From assembly GCA_035627375.1 (NCBI GenBank), contig DASPLX010000043.1, forward strand, positions 62,001 through 126,000: a stretch of 64,000 nucleotides of DNA, written 5' to 3'. The translations under genes were made by a program, and so were the position numbers. Positions within the stretch are counted from its first letter, which is position 1. Each line of letters begins with the position of its first letter. Under the pieces are notes generated by a model. It was not told where the DNA came from. It worked only from the letters and a program-made list of their open reading frames with translations, and ran no database searches. Shown in pieces: positions 33,011 to 42,439 of the stretch. Source of the DNA: DASPLX01 sp035627375. GTDB taxonomy: Bacteria > Pseudomonadota > Gammaproteobacteria > Burkholderiales > Burkholderiaceae_D.

Positions 33011-34490
33011 GATTTCCCTCCTTGCCGTTCGGTCGTCCGGCCGCACCATTGGCCCCATTGGCGCCGCCGAGGCCGCCTTTCGGCGCGCGCTTCCAGATGA
33101 GCGAGGCCAGGGCCGGCAGCGCCTGATCCGCCGGCGACAGCAGCAGGATCGATTGTCCGGGCTGGATCACGTCCTGCATGCCTTTGTCGGTCACCTCGAT
33201 CTTCATGTTGGCGATCCGCAGCACCGAGGCGGTCGGACGCAGGCCGCGTTCCTTGAGTTCCTGCGACGACAGCAGCGTGCGTTCCGCGCCGAGCATGCGG
33301 CGCGTCTTGGCATCCTCGCGCATGTTGTCGGCGATGATGCACAGGCTCTTGATCCAGTCCCCAAGCGCTTCGGCGGACTGGTCCTCGCCGCGCCGCAATT
33401 CGACCAGCAGTTCGTCTTTGGCGTCGGCCGGCACGCGGCGCGCGAATCCGGCGAAGCCGTCGCGCTCGGCGATGCGTCCGAACGGCAGGAAATCGTATTC
33501 GGCGTCGACCAGCGCGAGCTTGCTGTCGATGTAGTTGAATACGGCCTCGAACTGCGGCATGCAGTCGCTATGGTTGTAGGGCCCCATCCGCAACGGGATC
33601 GGATTGGAACCGATGCCGGCCACCTGTCCTACGGCCAGCGCGAACGCTTCGTACATGCGGCTCGGGTGGGTCGCCTCGGAGTCCGAGGCGATCCAGAGGG
33701 TCGGCAATACGCTCGCCAGCCCGCGCGCCACGGCCAGATGCCGTTCGTTGTCGGCCAGCGCCGCGGCATCCTGGTCCGGCTTGTCGTCGCTGCGCTCGCC
33801 GGCCAGCTGGCGCGTCTTGCTCTGCAGCGCGTCCACGTATTTCCGGCACTGCTGCAAGAGGCTGCCGCCGTCGTGGAAGCTTACGGCGCCGAGCTGCAGC
33901 ATCGGCGGATGGTAGCTGGAAAAGCGCAAATGGTTCTGCGCGTCGGCCTCCACTTGCAGCAGCGGGTAGGGGAAGCAGGTCTGGGGCGCCTGCTCCCCGA
34001 TGGCGGTCGCCTTCAGTTCGATACGCACCTGGATGCGCCCGACCGGCACCTTGTTGTCGCCGGTGTTTTCATCGGCGGTCTCGACCAGCGCCAGCGAGTC
34101 GTAGCGGCGCTTCGGATTGCGCCCGGACGCCGCCTGGTCGCCGCGCTCGTTCACCACCAGCCAGATCGACGCCTTGTCGCCCGGGTTCTTGCAGATGTCG
34201 CCGACCTTGGCGAGCAAGGAAACCTTGTCCTGGTCGTAATTGCCGGGAAACTGCACCAGCGTGCCGTCCGGCAGCACGCATTCGAGTTCCGCGATCGCGA
34301 CGACGCCGTCGACCGGTTGCGCCGTCTTCAGCTTGAGCGCGCGCAGGCCCCAGTAATGCGGCGTGACGCAGGCGAGGCGATGGCCCAGGTGGCGGTGCCA
34401 ATAGATGTCGTTCTGCTGCAGATGCTGCGGCGACAGCAGCATTCCCTCGGACCATTGGACCGCGTCCGGCAGGTTTGCGAAGTCGTTCAT
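32997..34490 (-). CDS. tssK: TssK, T6SS baseplate-membrane connector
   Basis: 497 residues with GGAAGGAAAC before the ATG. Typical start VQWSEGMLLSPQHLQQNDIY; SYHPPMLQLGAVSFHDGGSL; FEAVFNYIDSKLALVDAEYD mid-protein; the C-terminal tail carries KGMQDVIQPGQSILLLSP. TssK links the baseplate to TssL/TssM. Gly/Asn-rich extreme C-terminus (GGLGGANGANGAAGRPNG), unusual but harmless-looking. Confidence 0.94.
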   Translation of the reverse strand: MNDFANLPDAVQWSEGMLLSPQHLQQNDIYWHRHLGHRLACVTPHYWGLRALKLKTAQPVDGVVAIAELECVLPDGTLVQFPGNYDQDKVSLLAKVGDICKNPGDKASIWLVVNERGDQAASGRNPKRRYDSLALVETADENTGDNKVPVGRIQVRIELKATAIGEQAPQTCFPYPLLQVEADAQNHLRFSSYHPPMLQLGAVSFHDGGSLLQQCRKYVDALQSKTRQLAGERSDDKPDQDAAALADNERHLAVARGLASVLPTLWIASDSEATHPSRMYEAFALAVGQVAGIGSNPIPLRMGPYNHSDCMPQFEAVFNYIDSKLALVDAEYDFLPFGRIAERDGFAGFARRVPADAKDELLVELRRGEDQSAEALGDWIKSLCIIADNMREDAKTRRMLGAERTLLSSQELKERGLRPTASVLRIANMKIEVTDKGMQDVIQPGQSILLLSPADQALPALASLIWKRAPKGGLGGANGANGAAGRPNGKEGNHASP

Positions 34491-34537
34491 GTTTCCTTCC
34501 TTTTTCACTGTCCGCTCGAATTCCGCTCGAATTCCAC

Positions 34538-35008
34538 TCAATCGCCCGAATAGACGACCGTCTCCGGCATCAGCCGGATCGTTATTTTCTTGAACGGCGT
34601 CAGGTTGCCCATCGGCTGCCCCTTGGGCGCGATGTAGTTCGCATAGCTGTAGACGCCGATCGCCTTGGCATAGCCGTCCGGCAAGGCGGCCGCCAGCGTC
34701 ATGGCCGGCGGCACTTCGAGCGACACCACGTCGATCGCCTTCGCCAGCCCGGCCACCAGGGCGTCTTTCTTCTCGAACCACTCCGGCCCGGTCTTCGGCA
34801 ACAGCGCCGCCGAGTTGGTGTCGTAGACGAACACGATGTCGAGCGCGGTCGCGCTATGCTGGTTCGCCGCGGCGTCCGCGATCACCTCGATGCTCGAGAT
34901 CTTCGTCTTCGGCGTGCCGCAGCCGGACAACGCCATGCAGGCGGCGAGGGCGGCGGGGGCGAGCAGCCGGCCGGCGGGATGTACGAAGGAAGGCACGAAT
35001 CGACGCAT
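34538..35008 (-). CDS. tssJ: TssJ, T6SS outer-membrane lipoprotein
   Basis: 156 residues. Signal peptide with lipobox ...LAACMALSGC (lipidated Cys in LSGC), then the TssJ beta-sandwich: SSIEVIADAAANQHSATALD, EWFEKKDALVAGLAKAIDVV, ending ITIRLMPETVVYSGD. The gene sits 8 bp behind the PAAR-like gene. It completes the TssJLM membrane complex. Confidence 0.92.
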   Translation of the reverse strand: MRRFVPSFVHPAGRLLAPAALAACMALSGCGTPKTKISSIEVIADAAANQHSATALDIVFVYDTNSAALLPKTGPEWFEKKDALVAGLAKAIDVVSLEVPPAMTLAAALPDGYAKAIGVYSYANYIAPKGQPMGNLTPFKKITIRLMPETVVYSGD

Positions 35009-35016
35009 GAGGGCGC

Positions 35017-35415
35017 TCAACTCAACAGGATCACCCGGACCTGCGCCGGCGTCAGCGAAATGCCCACGGTGTTCGGCAGCATGCCGTTCTGGCCGTTGAT
35101 CGTGGTCAGGCGCGTTCCGAATATCCCGCCCACCAGCGTCTTGAAGCTGCCGAGGAAGGGACGGTCCGGGCCGTCCATGAAATGCGAGATGACCCCGAGC
35201 AGGACGCCGGCCTCGTCGCCGTTGCTCACCGTGCCGGTGGTCAGCAGGTTCTCCGCCAGGCCGCCGCCGAAGATCACGTTGAATACCGACGGGATGTGCG
35301 TGCACGAGAACGCCAGGTTGGGAAACGGTGTCGGGACCGGCACCGGCCCGACCGGCACCAGGCCGACATCGGGAAAGCCCAGGTTGAGCACGCCGAGATT
35401 GTTGTTGGCAAACAT
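35017..35415 (-). CDS. DUF4150/PAAR-like spike-tip protein
   Basis: 132 residues from the ATG at 35415. MFANNNLGVLNLGFPDVGLV, PVPTPFPNLAFSCTHIPSVF, and PFLGSFKTLVGGIFGTR correspond to DUF4150, a PAAR-like domain that caps VgrG. No C-terminal toxin extension is present, so it is a structural tip. The start lies 2 bp after the DUF3540 stop. Confidence 0.88.
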   Translation of the reverse strand: MFANNNLGVLNLGFPDVGLVPVGPVPVPTPFPNLAFSCTHIPSVFNVIFGGGLAENLLTTGTVSNGDEAGVLLGVISHFMDGPDRPFLGSFKTLVGGIFGTRLTTINGQNGMLPNTVGISLTPAQVRVILLS

Positions 35416-35417
35416 GT

Positions 35418-35972
35418 TCACCCCATGCTGATGCGGTCGGCGTCGACTTTCACGTCCTGCTCCGCGGTGATGCTCGCGTGCCGGCCGTGCAGACGCAGCA
35501 ATTGCTTCACTTCGAGCAGGTACTGGCCGACGTTGCCGACGTAGTTCCGTACGTTCTCGACCAGCGATTCGCTGACGGTGGAGAACAGGTTGCGCGCATT
35601 GAGCGTCAGCACCCCGGTCGCCGCCGTCACCTCGATGTCGCGCAGCGAACGCACGGCGATCTGTCCGCTGGCGTTCAAGTCGATGTTCGGCTGCCGGATG
35701 GCCAGCCGGTCCATGCCCGGCACGCTGAGGCAGGCCTCGGTGTCGCGGCTGCGATGGAGAAGATGGACGATGTAATTCTCGCCTTCCTTGCAGCCGGCCA
35801 CGAGCACGCGGTCGCCGGCCGCCGGCCGGATCACGCAGGACGTCGCCTGCACGGCGAGGCGGCCGTCGTCGAGCAGGTATTGCCCGGCGTCGAGCTCGAC
35901 GGCCACCTGCGTTTCGGCCCAGAACGGCTCTGCGGGCACGGGCGTTTTGGTCGGGTCCTTGACGATATGCAT
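35418..35972 (-). CDS. DUF3540 T6SS accessory protein
   Basis: 184 residues from the ATG at 35972, which overlaps the upstream stop by 1 bp (TGATG); GAGGAAAC precedes it. DUF3540 features: ATSCVIRPAAGDRVLVAGCK, LNASGQIAVRSLRDIEVTAA, and ITAEQDVKVDADRISMG at the end. The beta-repeat pattern suggests a small beta-helix. In T6SS loci this family travels with DUF2169 and DUF4150 proteins as a module for loading cargo on VgrG. Confidence 0.85.
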   Translation of the reverse strand: MHIVKDPTKTPVPAEPFWAETQVAVELDAGQYLLDDGRLAVQATSCVIRPAAGDRVLVAGCKEGENYIVHLLHRSRDTEACLSVPGMDRLAIRQPNIDLNASGQIAVRSLRDIEVTAATGVLTLNARNLFSTVSESLVENVRNYVGNVGQYLLEVKQLLRLHGRHASITAEQDVKVDADRISMG

Positions 35973-37081
35973 CACGTTTCCTCTGTGGCTTGCTCGGTTG
36001 ATAGGGTGCGGGCCTCGGCCGCCAGCAACGCGGCATCGGTGCCCTGGAGCCTGCTGCGGCTGGCGCCGCGATAGGTGGCGTCCTGCAGCACGGCGTCATG
36101 AAAGCGGCTGCTGTCGAGCCGCGCGCGGTCGAAATCGATGCCGATGCCGCGCGCATGGTCGAAACGGCTGTAGCGCATGTCCGCGCCGGCGAACGAGACG
36201 CCCGCGTGGCGGCTCTTGTCCCACACGGTCTTGGTGAGATTGGCGCCGTCGAACCGGGTATTGCGCGCGCTCGCCTGCTGGAACACCGCGCCCTCGAGGT
36301 CGGCGCCGGACAGATCGGCTTGTTCGAACACGGCCGCCAGGAACAGGCTGCGCTGCGCCTGCAGTTTCGCCATGCGCGTGCCCGTGAAACGCGCCTTGTG
36401 GCAATTCGAGCCGGTCAGGTTGGCGCCGGTCAGGTCGGCGCCGCCGAAGTCCGCGTCCTGCAGCATGCAGCGCACCAGTTGCGCGCCGGCCAGCGGCTTG
36501 CCGCGCAGGTCGGCATTCATCATCACCGCTGTATCCGCCTTCAGGCCGTCGAGCTTCACCGTGCGCAGGTCGGCTTCGTACATCACCGCCTGGTCGAGCG
36601 TGATGCACGACAGATCGGCCTGGTCGAGCGTGCATTGCGTCAGGACGACGCGTTCGAGCCGCGCCAGGCCGAGCGCCGCCCCGGACAGGTCGCAGCGGGT
36701 GAAGGTGCAGAGCCGGAGATGGCTGCCGGTCCAGGCGCTGCCGCACAACGCGCTTTCGACGCAATGGAGGTATTCGAGGACGTCGGCTTCCCGCGCCTTG
36801 GCGGGAAAGCGCATGCGGCGCATGTCGCATTTCACGAACGTGTTCTGCTCCAGCGCCGCCTGGCCGAGATCGACGCCGGCCAGTTCGCATTCGATGAACT
36901 TGGCGCGGCGCAGATCGCAACCCTCGAAGCGCGCGCCGGCCAGCCTGCAGCGGTTGAACACCGCGCCGCGCAGCGCGCGTCCGCGCGCATCGAGCCCGGA
37001 CAGATCCCGTTCATGGATCGGTTTTTTCAAGCGCAGGCATTTTTCGATTTCGGGCCAGCCGATCGGTGTCATTGTCTTCAT
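35972..37081 (-). CDS. Pentapeptide-repeat protein of the T6SS VgrG module
   Basis: 369 residues. Pentapeptide repeats (A/C-D/N-L-x-x) run almost throughout: DLSGLDARGRALRGAVFNRC, DLTGANLTGSN, DLSGADLEGAVFQQASARN. They form a quadrilateral beta-helix. The start overlaps the preceding gene's stop (ATGA, 4 bp). Similar to the C-terminal half of that gene's product, so it probably arose by duplication. Confidence 0.88.
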   Translation of the reverse strand: MKTMTPIGWPEIEKCLRLKKPIHERDLSGLDARGRALRGAVFNRCRLAGARFEGCDLRRAKFIECELAGVDLGQAALEQNTFVKCDMRRMRFPAKAREADVLEYLHCVESALCGSAWTGSHLRLCTFTRCDLSGAALGLARLERVVLTQCTLDQADLSCITLDQAVMYEADLRTVKLDGLKADTAVMMNADLRGKPLAGAQLVRCMLQDADFGGADLTGANLTGSNCHKARFTGTRMAKLQAQRSLFLAAVFEQADLSGADLEGAVFQQASARNTRFDGANLTKTVWDKSRHAGVSFAGADMRYSRFDHARGIGIDFDRARLDSSRFHDAVLQDATYRGASRSRLQGTDAALLAAEARTLSTEQATEET

Positions 37082-39741
37082 GCGAGGCTCCTGTGCCGTT
37101 CGAGGCGCAACTCCTCGAGGCAGGCATGCTCGAAGCGCGCGCCGCTGCATTCCGCCTGGGCCAGGCTGGCCGCGCGCAGGTCGGCGCAGGTGAAATCGGC
37201 CTTGCGGCAGAGCGCCTGGAAGAAATCGGCATGCCGGGCATTGGCCTTGCGCAGCACGGTGCGCATGAACAGCGAACGGGAGAACAGGCCGTTCTCCAGA
37301 CGCGCGCCGCTCATGTCGCACTGGCCGAAGTCGCAACGCAGGAACTGGCCGTCGGCGAGATCGGCACCGACGAAGGCCGCGCCGTGCCAGCCGCAGCCGT
37401 CGGCGCGCACGCCGGTCAGGTCGGCCTCGCTCCAATCGGCCTTGCCGCCGCCGTAGATGCCGGTCAGGCGCGCCTTGTGCCAGACGCTGGCGGCCAGCGC
37501 GGCATCCATCAGCACCGCCTTCACCAGAGTCGCGCCGCTGAAATCGGCGCCGGCCAGGTTGGCCTTGAGCGCGATCATCTTCTCGATCCGGGCATGCTTC
37601 CAGCTGCTGCCCTCGGCCTTGGCCTCGAGCAGCATCGAGCGCAGCAGATGCGCGCCGTCGAGCGCCGCGCCGGTCAAGTCGATGTTGAGCGCGATCCAAT
37701 CGTCCAGGGTCGCGCCGCTCAGATCGGCCTGCGGCCATGCGGCATCGATCGCCCGGGCGCGCGTGAGATCGGCGCCGGCGAAGCCGATGGCCTGGCCGCG
37801 GCTCTTGCAGAAATTGGCCTTGCCCAGTTTGGAGCCCGAGAAATCGGCGCCGTCGAGGATGGCGCCCGCGAACACGGCGCCGCGCAGATCGGCATCGATG
37901 AATTTCGCGCCGGAGAGATCGGCCTGCTCCAGCATGACTTCGCGCAGGTCGGCGCCGCTGAAGTCGGCGCCGCGCAGGTCCGCCCCGGCCAGGTCGCGGC
38001 CGGCCAGGAAGGCGCCGCCCAGGTGCCATTGCCTGACTTGCTCGCCGAGCCAGGCCGCTTCATCCGGCGCCAGCGGCTCGGCGGGGAAGGCTGGCTTGAG
38101 GGCGGCGTTCCGTCCACGCCGACGCAAGGCCGGCAAGCTGGCCAGCGTCTTGCGCAATTCTTCGCGCTGCTCCGCGGACACCGCCTCCTTGACGCCGTCG
38201 AGCGTCGTCATCAAGGCGGCGAATTGCGGGTCGATCGGCGCGGCGGTCCGGCCGTCCGCGAGCAGGTCGGCGGCGACGGCGCTGGCGCGCTCGAATGCCT
38301 CGGCCTTTCTCGTCGCGGGATCGACGGCGGGGGCGGGCGGCAATTCCGCTTGCTGCTTGCGCAATTCCTCCATCCTGGCCTCGCCTTCCCGTTTCGCTTC
38401 CGCGCCGAGGGCGCGCGCCTGCTGCATCAATTCGCTGAGGTCGAAATCGCCATCCTTGATGTCTTGCTCGGAGAGCGGCTCGATCGGCAACGGCTTGGCG
38501 CGCGCCGCTTCATGCTCGGGCGGCGGCTCCATTCCGCACTGGGCCCAGTGGTCGGCGCTCAACTCGTCGAGGACGGCCTGCTGCATCGCCAGGCGGGCGG
38601 CTTGCTCCTGCTGGCGGCGCAACGTGCGCGCCGCGAGCTCCTCGGCGGAGCGTTCCGGCGCCAATTGCGATTCGTTGAAGGCATGCAGCGCTCCCTCCCG
38701 CGGGTCGAGCCGCAGGCGGAACACCTCGCGATAATGCGCGAGCGTCTTCGGCATGCCGGCGTGTTCGTAGGCCACCATCACCGCGTCGATGTCGAGCGCG
38801 TCGCTGTCGGCGATGCCGGTCTGGCCGTGGTACAGGACGCAGCCGAGCTCATGCTCCGGGAAGAACCAGACGGTGTCGAAGCGCAGCGGCACTTCCTCGG
38901 CCGCCTCCGCCGCCGCGCCCGCGCGCACGATGAAGGCGCGGGCATGCGCCTTGGGCAGCGCGCCCTCGATCACCGGCTTCTCCGGATGCATTCCCTCCAG
39001 CCGGTATCCTTCGCCGCCGCTCCAGTAGCCGTCCAGCCACTGGTCGTCGGGCGCCACGTTGAACATCGACCAATCGACGTCGCGCGCCAGGCCGGGGGCA
39101 TCCTCGCGCAGCCAGCGCTTGCCGAAGGTGCCGTGCTTGTCCTTGCGCGGCGACCATCCCATGTCGATGGCGCCGAAGCCGGCCGGCCGATGGCGCTTGA
39201 CGTGCGAATCCACGGGGGCCCACGGATACTCGATGTTCGGCATCGCGCCTTGCTGCTGCTTGCCCAGGCCGCCGAGCCAGGCGCCGGTATGGCCGCGGCC
39301 GACCGGATTGCCGGGATGGTCCGGGCCGCCGAACGCGCGCTGATACACCAGCGGCATCTTGACGAAGGGCTGGGGGCGCGAGATCGCATGGCGCGGGAAC
39401 AGTCCGTAGCGCCATTCGCGCTCGCCGTAGACGCGCAGCGACTTGTCGATGGCGCCGACGCACATCCGCACGCACATGTCGCTGACCGGTTTGCCGCCGG
39501 GCGCGAACGCCTGGCCGGCCAGCAGCGCCTCGCCGCGTTGCTTGGGCATCACCTCGTCGAGCGGGCAGCCGGCCGGCAGCGTCTGCAGCACTTTCGGCCA
39601 TTGCAGGTTTTCGGTGAGGAAGCGGGAGTTTTCCGCGCCGAGCCTGAAGAAGCCGAACGCCGCGACCACGAAATGATGGCCGCCGCGATAGCGGTAGGGC
39701 CGGTGCAGCAAGCCGAGGGTGAGGGGTTTGACGATCTTCAT
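37078..39741 (-). CDS. DUF2169 protein with C-terminal pentapeptide repeats
   Basis: 887 residues. The N-terminal ~310 residues form DUF2169 (KIVKPLTLGLLHRPYRYRGG, FVKMPLVYQRAFGGPDHPGN, DTVWFFPEHELGCVLYHGQT). A charged helical linker (~380-560; coiled-coil-like, rich in Glu/Arg/Ala) connects to pentapeptide repeats from ~600 to the end (DLAGADLRGADFSGADL and many more). DUF2169 proteins act as cargo adaptors/chaperones at VgrG. It lies 7 bp after vgrG. Confidence 0.9.
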   Translation of the reverse strand: MKIVKPLTLGLLHRPYRYRGGHHFVVAAFGFFRLGAENSRFLTENLQWPKVLQTLPAGCPLDEVMPKQRGEALLAGQAFAPGGKPVSDMCVRMCVGAIDKSLRVYGEREWRYGLFPRHAISRPQPFVKMPLVYQRAFGGPDHPGNPVGRGHTGAWLGGLGKQQQGAMPNIEYPWAPVDSHVKRHRPAGFGAIDMGWSPRKDKHGTFGKRWLREDAPGLARDVDWSMFNVAPDDQWLDGYWSGGEGYRLEGMHPEKPVIEGALPKAHARAFIVRAGAAAEAAEEVPLRFDTVWFFPEHELGCVLYHGQTGIADSDALDIDAVMVAYEHAGMPKTLAHYREVFRLRLDPREGALHAFNESQLAPERSAEELAARTLRRQQEQAARLAMQQAVLDELSADHWAQCGMEPPPEHEAARAKPLPIEPLSEQDIKDGDFDLSELMQQARALGAEAKREGEARMEELRKQQAELPPAPAVDPATRKAEAFERASAVAADLLADGRTAAPIDPQFAALMTTLDGVKEAVSAEQREELRKTLASLPALRRRGRNAALKPAFPAEPLAPDEAAWLGEQVRQWHLGGAFLAGRDLAGADLRGADFSGADLREVMLEQADLSGAKFIDADLRGAVFAGAILDGADFSGSKLGKANFCKSRGQAIGFAGADLTRARAIDAAWPQADLSGATLDDWIALNIDLTGAALDGAHLLRSMLLEAKAEGSSWKHARIEKMIALKANLAGADFSGATLVKAVLMDAALAASVWHKARLTGIYGGGKADWSEADLTGVRADGCGWHGAAFVGADLADGQFLRCDFGQCDMSGARLENGLFSRSLFMRTVLRKANARHADFFQALCRKADFTCADLRAASLAQAECSGARFEHACLEELRLERHRSLA

Positions 39742-39748
39742 CGCGCCC

Positions 39749-42439
39749 TCACATGACCAGCAGGATGATGGGCATGTTGACGGCCGGCCCGGAAATGTCG
39801 GTCCGGACCACCGCCGGGCCGCTGTCGAGCTGCACGCCGGCGGCCGCCTCCTGGACTTGCGTCTGCAGCTCCTTGATGATCGCGGTCAGGTCGAGCGTGA
39901 CGTTCTCGACGTCGGCCCTGAGCAGCGTGTTGGAGGTGTTGGCGCTGATGCCGGTGCTGCTGGTGTTGGCGCTGATTCCCGTCACGCTGGTGCTCGCGCT
40001 GATGCCGGTCAGGGAGGTGCCGGTCGAGACGCCGACCAGGGAGTCGTTCACGCTCACGCCGGTCAGGCTGGCGCTGGTGCTGATGCCGACGGCCTCGGCG
40101 CTGTCGCGTATGCCGGTCGCGCCGACCGAGGTGCTGATGCCGGTCAGCGAGGCGTTGCAACTGATGCCGGTCAGGTTGACGCCGTTGGTGATGCCGTTGA
40201 GCGAGAGCTGGTTGCTCAGGCCGACGGTCGACATGCTGTTCTGCAGGCCGGTCAGGGACACCGAATTGCTCAGGCCGACGGCCTGCAGGCTTTGCGTGAG
40301 CCCGATGGTCTGCGTGCTCTGCTGCAGGCCGATCGTGTCCGTGCTGCTGCTCGAACCGATGGTCGAGGTGCTGGTGTTGGTGCCGATGGTGGAGGTGGAG
40401 GTGCTGGTGCCGACCGTGGACGTGCTTTTCTGCGTCGTGGTGTCGGAAATGCTTTCGCTGGTGCCGATGATGGACTTGCTGTACGAAATGCTGATGTTGG
40501 AATAGCCCGACGACACCGTGGCGTACTGGCGGTTGAAGGTGGAGCCGAAGGATTCGGAGGCGCTCAGCAGATCGCCCTTGCCCTGCTCGCCATAGGGGCC
40601 GTACATCTCCGCCAGGTCGGAAGCCCGGGTGGCCGTGGATTCCGCGGTGGAAAAGCTGTAGCTGGCGCCCTGGCCGTAGCTGGTGTTGCCGTACAAGCCG
40701 CTGTCGTAGGGCACGCAGACGATGCGCACGGCGCGGTCGAGATCGGCCGCGGAAGTCCGGCCGAAGCGGATGCTCTTGCCGTCGCCGTAGCTGGTCGAAT
40801 AGCTGCTGCCAACATGGGTGTTGGCGGTCCAGCCCGAGGGGGCGACCACCATGCTGCCGTCGTTTTCCACGATGCCCTGGATCTCCGGCAGTTCCGACTC
40901 GTCCTGGGCGCGCGTCACGGTCACGGTGACGCCGATCTCCGGCACCGTCTGCATGGACGCGGCCAGCTTGATCCAGACCGGCGCCACGCTCTCGTCGTCG
41001 GTCGAGAAGCGGACGTAGACGCCCGCCGCCATCAGCTTCTGTTGCGCGCCTTCCGAGTCGATCAGCGCGCTGAAGCCGGGCTCGAAATAATCCTTGGTGT
41101 AATAACGCCAATCCTCGGGCGGCACGCTGCGATGATGCGCGATCACCTTGGCCAGCACCGCGCCCTGCTGCGTTTCCTGCACCGAGAACGGAGAAATCAG
41201 GCCGTTCGCCGGCGCGGCCTGGAATTCGTTCTTGTAGACGCCGTCTTCCTTCGCTTCGTGCTTCACCTGGGTCAGGACGAAGCGCCGGTTTTCCAGCGCC
41301 GGATCGATCGCCGTCAGCACGCCGTTGACGTCGCCGTAGCCCACCATGCCGAACTGGTGGCCGCAGCGGAAATGGGCGCAGTGGCTCGCGCCGGACAATT
41401 GCGATCCCGAGGTCTGCATCGCCTGGCTCGTGGCGTCGGTGAAATGCCGCACTTCCTCGGTGCTGCAGCCGTATTGGTAGATCTTGTACTGGTGGAACGG
41501 CAATTCGCCGCGTTCCGGACGATCCTGCGCCTCGAAGGATTGCAATTGCGCGACCGGGTCCTCTTCCCACGCCGCTTCCTGGCGCGTGAACACGGCGCGC
41601 ACGCTGCTCGGCAGCAGCGATTGCTGGTAGCTGTAGTGGAAAATCACGTCGTCCTGGGTCAGTCCGAGCTCGTCGATCGCGGTGAACGCGTAACGCAACG
41701 GCTTGCCGCCGGGGACGGCCTGCGGGTAGGCGGGACGATTGGCGAACACCACCTTGTGGCCGTTCCCGCTATGCACGAAGTAATAGTAGAGATGCGCCTT
41801 GCCCATCAGGCGGCGCAGGAAGTCGTAGTCGGTCTCTCCCGCCTGCAGCCAATCCTGGATGCGCGCGATCGCCGGATTGTCGTCGCCGGAAACCGCGTCC
41901 ATCGAGTAGGCGATGCGGTGCCGGTCGAGCAGGTCGGCGATCGCATCGCGGATGTTCTTCTCGCGATGCACGCGGTAGTTGTTGGTCAAGGTCAGCCGCC
42001 ACAACGCCGGTTTCATCGTGACGCGGACGATGCCGAGCGTCTCCATCGATACCGAGGCGACGATGCCGTTGAACAGCGACAGGTTGCCGGCGCCGCCGCC
42101 GCGTACCGCGCGGTTGAAGCGTTCCGTCAGCTCGTCCCGGGTGGCGTCGGCCGGGCGCTGGATGCCGACCGTGATCGGCCGGCCGATGATGTCGTCGAAA
42201 TCCGGCTTGGGGTTCGCTTCGCCCCACAACGGGTGATTCCCCAATTCGTTGTACAGCTCCAGCTGATACTCGAACGGTTCCGAGACGCTTTCCTGGCCCT
42301 GGAAACCGACGAACCGGAGGTTCTTGCTGCTGTAGATGCCGTTTTCCAGGAAGAGGGCATAGTTCAGGAACAGCGACGGCAGGTCGTCGATCTTCTGAAT
42401 ATCGCGGAGCTGTCCGATCGGATCGGCGCGGTCGTTCAT
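39749..42439 (-). CDS. vgrG: VgrG (TssI) spike protein with C-terminal 9-residue repeat array
   Basis: 896 residues from the ATG at 42439, overlapping the tssG stop by 4 bp. gp27-like part (~1-400: VGFQGQESVSEPFEYQLELY, GETDYDFLRRLMGKAHLYYY) and gp5/OB-fold region (~400-600: SLLPSSVRAVFTRQE, GVYVRFSTDDESVAPVWIKL). From ~655 to 836 lie about 20 tandem 9-residue repeats of the kind SLTGISxxx / STVGTSTST, followed by a 60-residue tail with a short helix and IILLVM end. The usual gp5 needle repeats are replaced by this array, which probably continues the triple beta-helix. No enzymatic extension. Confidence 0.9.
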   Translation of the reverse strand: MNDRADPIGQLRDIQKIDDLPSLFLNYALFLENGIYSSKNLRFVGFQGQESVSEPFEYQLELYNELGNHPLWGEANPKPDFDDIIGRPITVGIQRPADATRDELTERFNRAVRGGGAGNLSLFNGIVASVSMETLGIVRVTMKPALWRLTLTNNYRVHREKNIRDAIADLLDRHRIAYSMDAVSGDDNPAIARIQDWLQAGETDYDFLRRLMGKAHLYYYFVHSGNGHKVVFANRPAYPQAVPGGKPLRYAFTAIDELGLTQDDVIFHYSYQQSLLPSSVRAVFTRQEAAWEEDPVAQLQSFEAQDRPERGELPFHQYKIYQYGCSTEEVRHFTDATSQAMQTSGSQLSGASHCAHFRCGHQFGMVGYGDVNGVLTAIDPALENRRFVLTQVKHEAKEDGVYKNEFQAAPANGLISPFSVQETQQGAVLAKVIAHHRSVPPEDWRYYTKDYFEPGFSALIDSEGAQQKLMAAGVYVRFSTDDESVAPVWIKLAASMQTVPEIGVTVTVTRAQDESELPEIQGIVENDGSMVVAPSGWTANTHVGSSYSTSYGDGKSIRFGRTSAADLDRAVRIVCVPYDSGLYGNTSYGQGASYSFSTAESTATRASDLAEMYGPYGEQGKGDLLSASESFGSTFNRQYATVSSGYSNISISYSKSIIGTSESISDTTTQKSTSTVGTSTSTSTIGTNTSTSTIGSSSSTDTIGLQQSTQTIGLTQSLQAVGLSNSVSLTGLQNSMSTVGLSNQLSLNGITNGVNLTGISCNASLTGISTSVGATGIRDSAEAVGISTSASLTGVSVNDSLVGVSTGTSLTGISASTSVTGISANTSSTGISANTSNTLLRADVENVTLDLTAIIKELQTQVQEAAAGVQLDSGPAVVRTDISGPAVNMPIILLVM
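39932..40420 (-). repeat. 27-bp-period repeat region inside vgrG
   Basis: DNA repeats in steps of 27 bp encode 9-residue units with invariant Gly at position 4, Ile/Leu/Val at 5 and Ser/Thr at most other positions (STVGTSTST, DTIGLQQST, QAVGLSNSV, SLTGISTSV, SVTGISANT). About 18 clear units, plus two degenerate ones upstream. Units near the 3' end (SVTGISANT, SSTGISANT) are most alike, suggesting recent expansion. Confidence 0.85.

Noticed and set aside
34985..35008. Reading the LSGC in TssJ as a deamidase motif
   Set aside because: In TssJ the LSGC is the lipobox of the signal peptide, at the end of a hydrophobic run, not a catalytic motif.
39932..40420. The 27-bp-period region as a CRISPR array or non-coding satellite
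   Set aside because: The period is exactly 27 bp, stays in frame and encodes a regular protein repeat; there are no spacers.
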